DNA of 6,623 bases from Sphingomonas bacterium (GTDB taxonomy: Bacteria; Pseudomonadota; Alphaproteobacteria; Sphingomonadales; Sphingomonadaceae). This document shows, in pieces, positions 6,148 through 6,623 of the stretch. Below the pieces are notes generated by a model. That model was not told where the DNA came from and made no database searches. It was given only the letters and a program-made list of their open reading frames with translations. Each line of letters begins with the position of its first letter. The stretch's first letter is position 1. Position numbers and translations under genes: made by a program. The stretch spans positions 1 through 6,623 of the forward strand of contig NZ_CAHJWX010000106.1 of assembly GCF_903643065.1 (NCBI RefSeq), read 5' to 3'.

Positions 6148-6623
6148 ATGGCCGCACTCGACGTCCCCGAACCTGCGTTCATGCTCGACGAGGAGATCGT
6201 CATGTTCCGCGACTCTGTCGGACGTTTCCTCGACCAGCATGCGCCGCCGGCGCGCGTGGCGGGATGGCGCGCGGCGGGTCAGGTCGAGCGGACCTTCTGG
6301 AACGAAGCGGGCGAAGCGGGTTTGCTCGGCGTCAGCGTGCCCGAGGAATATGGCGGGGCGGGCGGGGATTTCCGGCACGATCTGGTGCTGGTCGATCAGG
6401 TGGCGCGTAAGAGGATCGAGGGTTTCGCGATCAGCCTGCACAACGTGATCGTCACGCCCTATATCCAGCTCCACGGCACCGAGGAGCAGAAGCGGCGCTG
6501 GCTGCCCAAGCTCGCCAGTGGCGCGCGCGTCGCCGCGATCGCGATGAGCGAGCCGGGCGCCGGCTCCGACCTTCAGTCGATCCGCACGACGGCGCTCAAG
6601 GACGGCAACGGCTATCGCATCAA
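6148..6623 (+). CDS. Acyl-CoA dehydrogenase (3' end cut by window edge)
   Basis: FAD enzyme of the acyl-CoA dehydrogenase family, expected to introduce an alpha,beta double bond in an acyl-CoA and pass electrons to electron-transfer flavoprotein. Only 158 codons are visible, roughly the first 40 percent of a usual 380-residue protein. The N-terminal helical domain has FRDSVGRFLDQHAPP at 20-34, FWNEAGEAGLLGVSVPEEYGGAGGD at about 50-74 and LHGTEEQKRRWLPKLASG at 108-125. The family signature AMSEPGAGSDLQS at 132-144 marks the start of the beta domain. ATG 6148 is preceded by AAGGA with six bases of spacing, inside the last codons of the hydrolase, and no stop interrupts the frame to base 6623. 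The catalytic Glu lies beyond the window, so chain-length preference cannot be judged; the part seen resembles long-chain-type or generic bacterial acyl-CoA dehydrogenases. It is tightly linked to the upstream hydrolase, which suggests a joint role in degrading an acyl or ester compound. Confidence 0.93.
   Translation, partial: MAALDVPEPAFMLDEEIVMFRDSVGRFLDQHAPPARVAGWRAAGQVERTFWNEAGEAGLLGVSVPEEYGGAGGDFRHDLVLVDQVARKRIEGFAISLHNVIVTPYIQLHGTEEQKRRWLPKLASGARVAAIAMSEPGAGSDLQSIRTTALKDGNGYRI

Noticed and set aside
5743..6474. 243-aa minus-strand open frame opposite the hydrolase/acyl-CoA dehydrogenase junction
   Set aside because: It spans two real plus-strand genes and resembles no family; the acyl-CoA dehydrogenase signature on the plus strand is decisive.

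Overview
The window is GC-rich (by eye about two-thirds G+C), fully coding apart from short gaps, and reads as ordinary chromosomal DNA of an alphaproteobacterium. The style of several proteins (a D-glycerate dehydrogenase/glycerate kinase pair, a GMC oxidoreductase next to a TetR regulator, an acyl-CoA dehydrogenase) suggests a sphingomonad such as Sphingomonas, Sphingobium or Novosphingobium. That assignment is from protein resemblance only. No rRNA, tRNA, IS element, integrase, CRISPR array or long repeat was seen.

Layout: five genes run leftward. In transcription order they are a GMC-family FAD oxidoreductase (5164 to 3554), a TetR/AcrR regulator (3461 to 2727), a 390-residue alpha/beta hydrolase with a large lid (2670 to 1498), a D-2-hydroxyacid dehydrogenase of the glyoxylate/hydroxypyruvate reductase type (1490 to 531), and a plant-type D-glycerate 3-kinase (541 leftward, cut by the window edge). 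The last three are tightly packed: a 7-bp gap, then an 11-bp overlap. Two genes run rightward from an approximately 80-bp divergent intergenic region: a second, unrelated alpha/beta hydrolase (5249 to 6145) and, 2 bp later, an acyl-CoA dehydrogenase (from 6148, cut by the right edge).

How they may work together: the reductase and kinase form a recognisable module that converts hydroxypyruvate to D-glycerate and then to phosphoglycerate, feeding two- and three-carbon acids into glycolysis. The GMC enzyme (alcohol to aldehyde), the hydrolases (ester or similar bonds) and the acyl-CoA dehydrogenase are typical parts of a catabolic cluster for an alcohol, ester or acyl substrate, and the TetR protein is a candidate local regulator. 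The substrate cannot be read from the sequence.

Smaller points of interest are a 13-bp palindrome in the divergent promoter region, a hairpin placing a Shine-Dalgarno sequence in its loop directly before the large hydrolase gene, a long basic tail on the TetR protein, and an arginine where the second hydrolase might be expected to carry its catalytic acid. I did not find strong evidence for an undescribed system.
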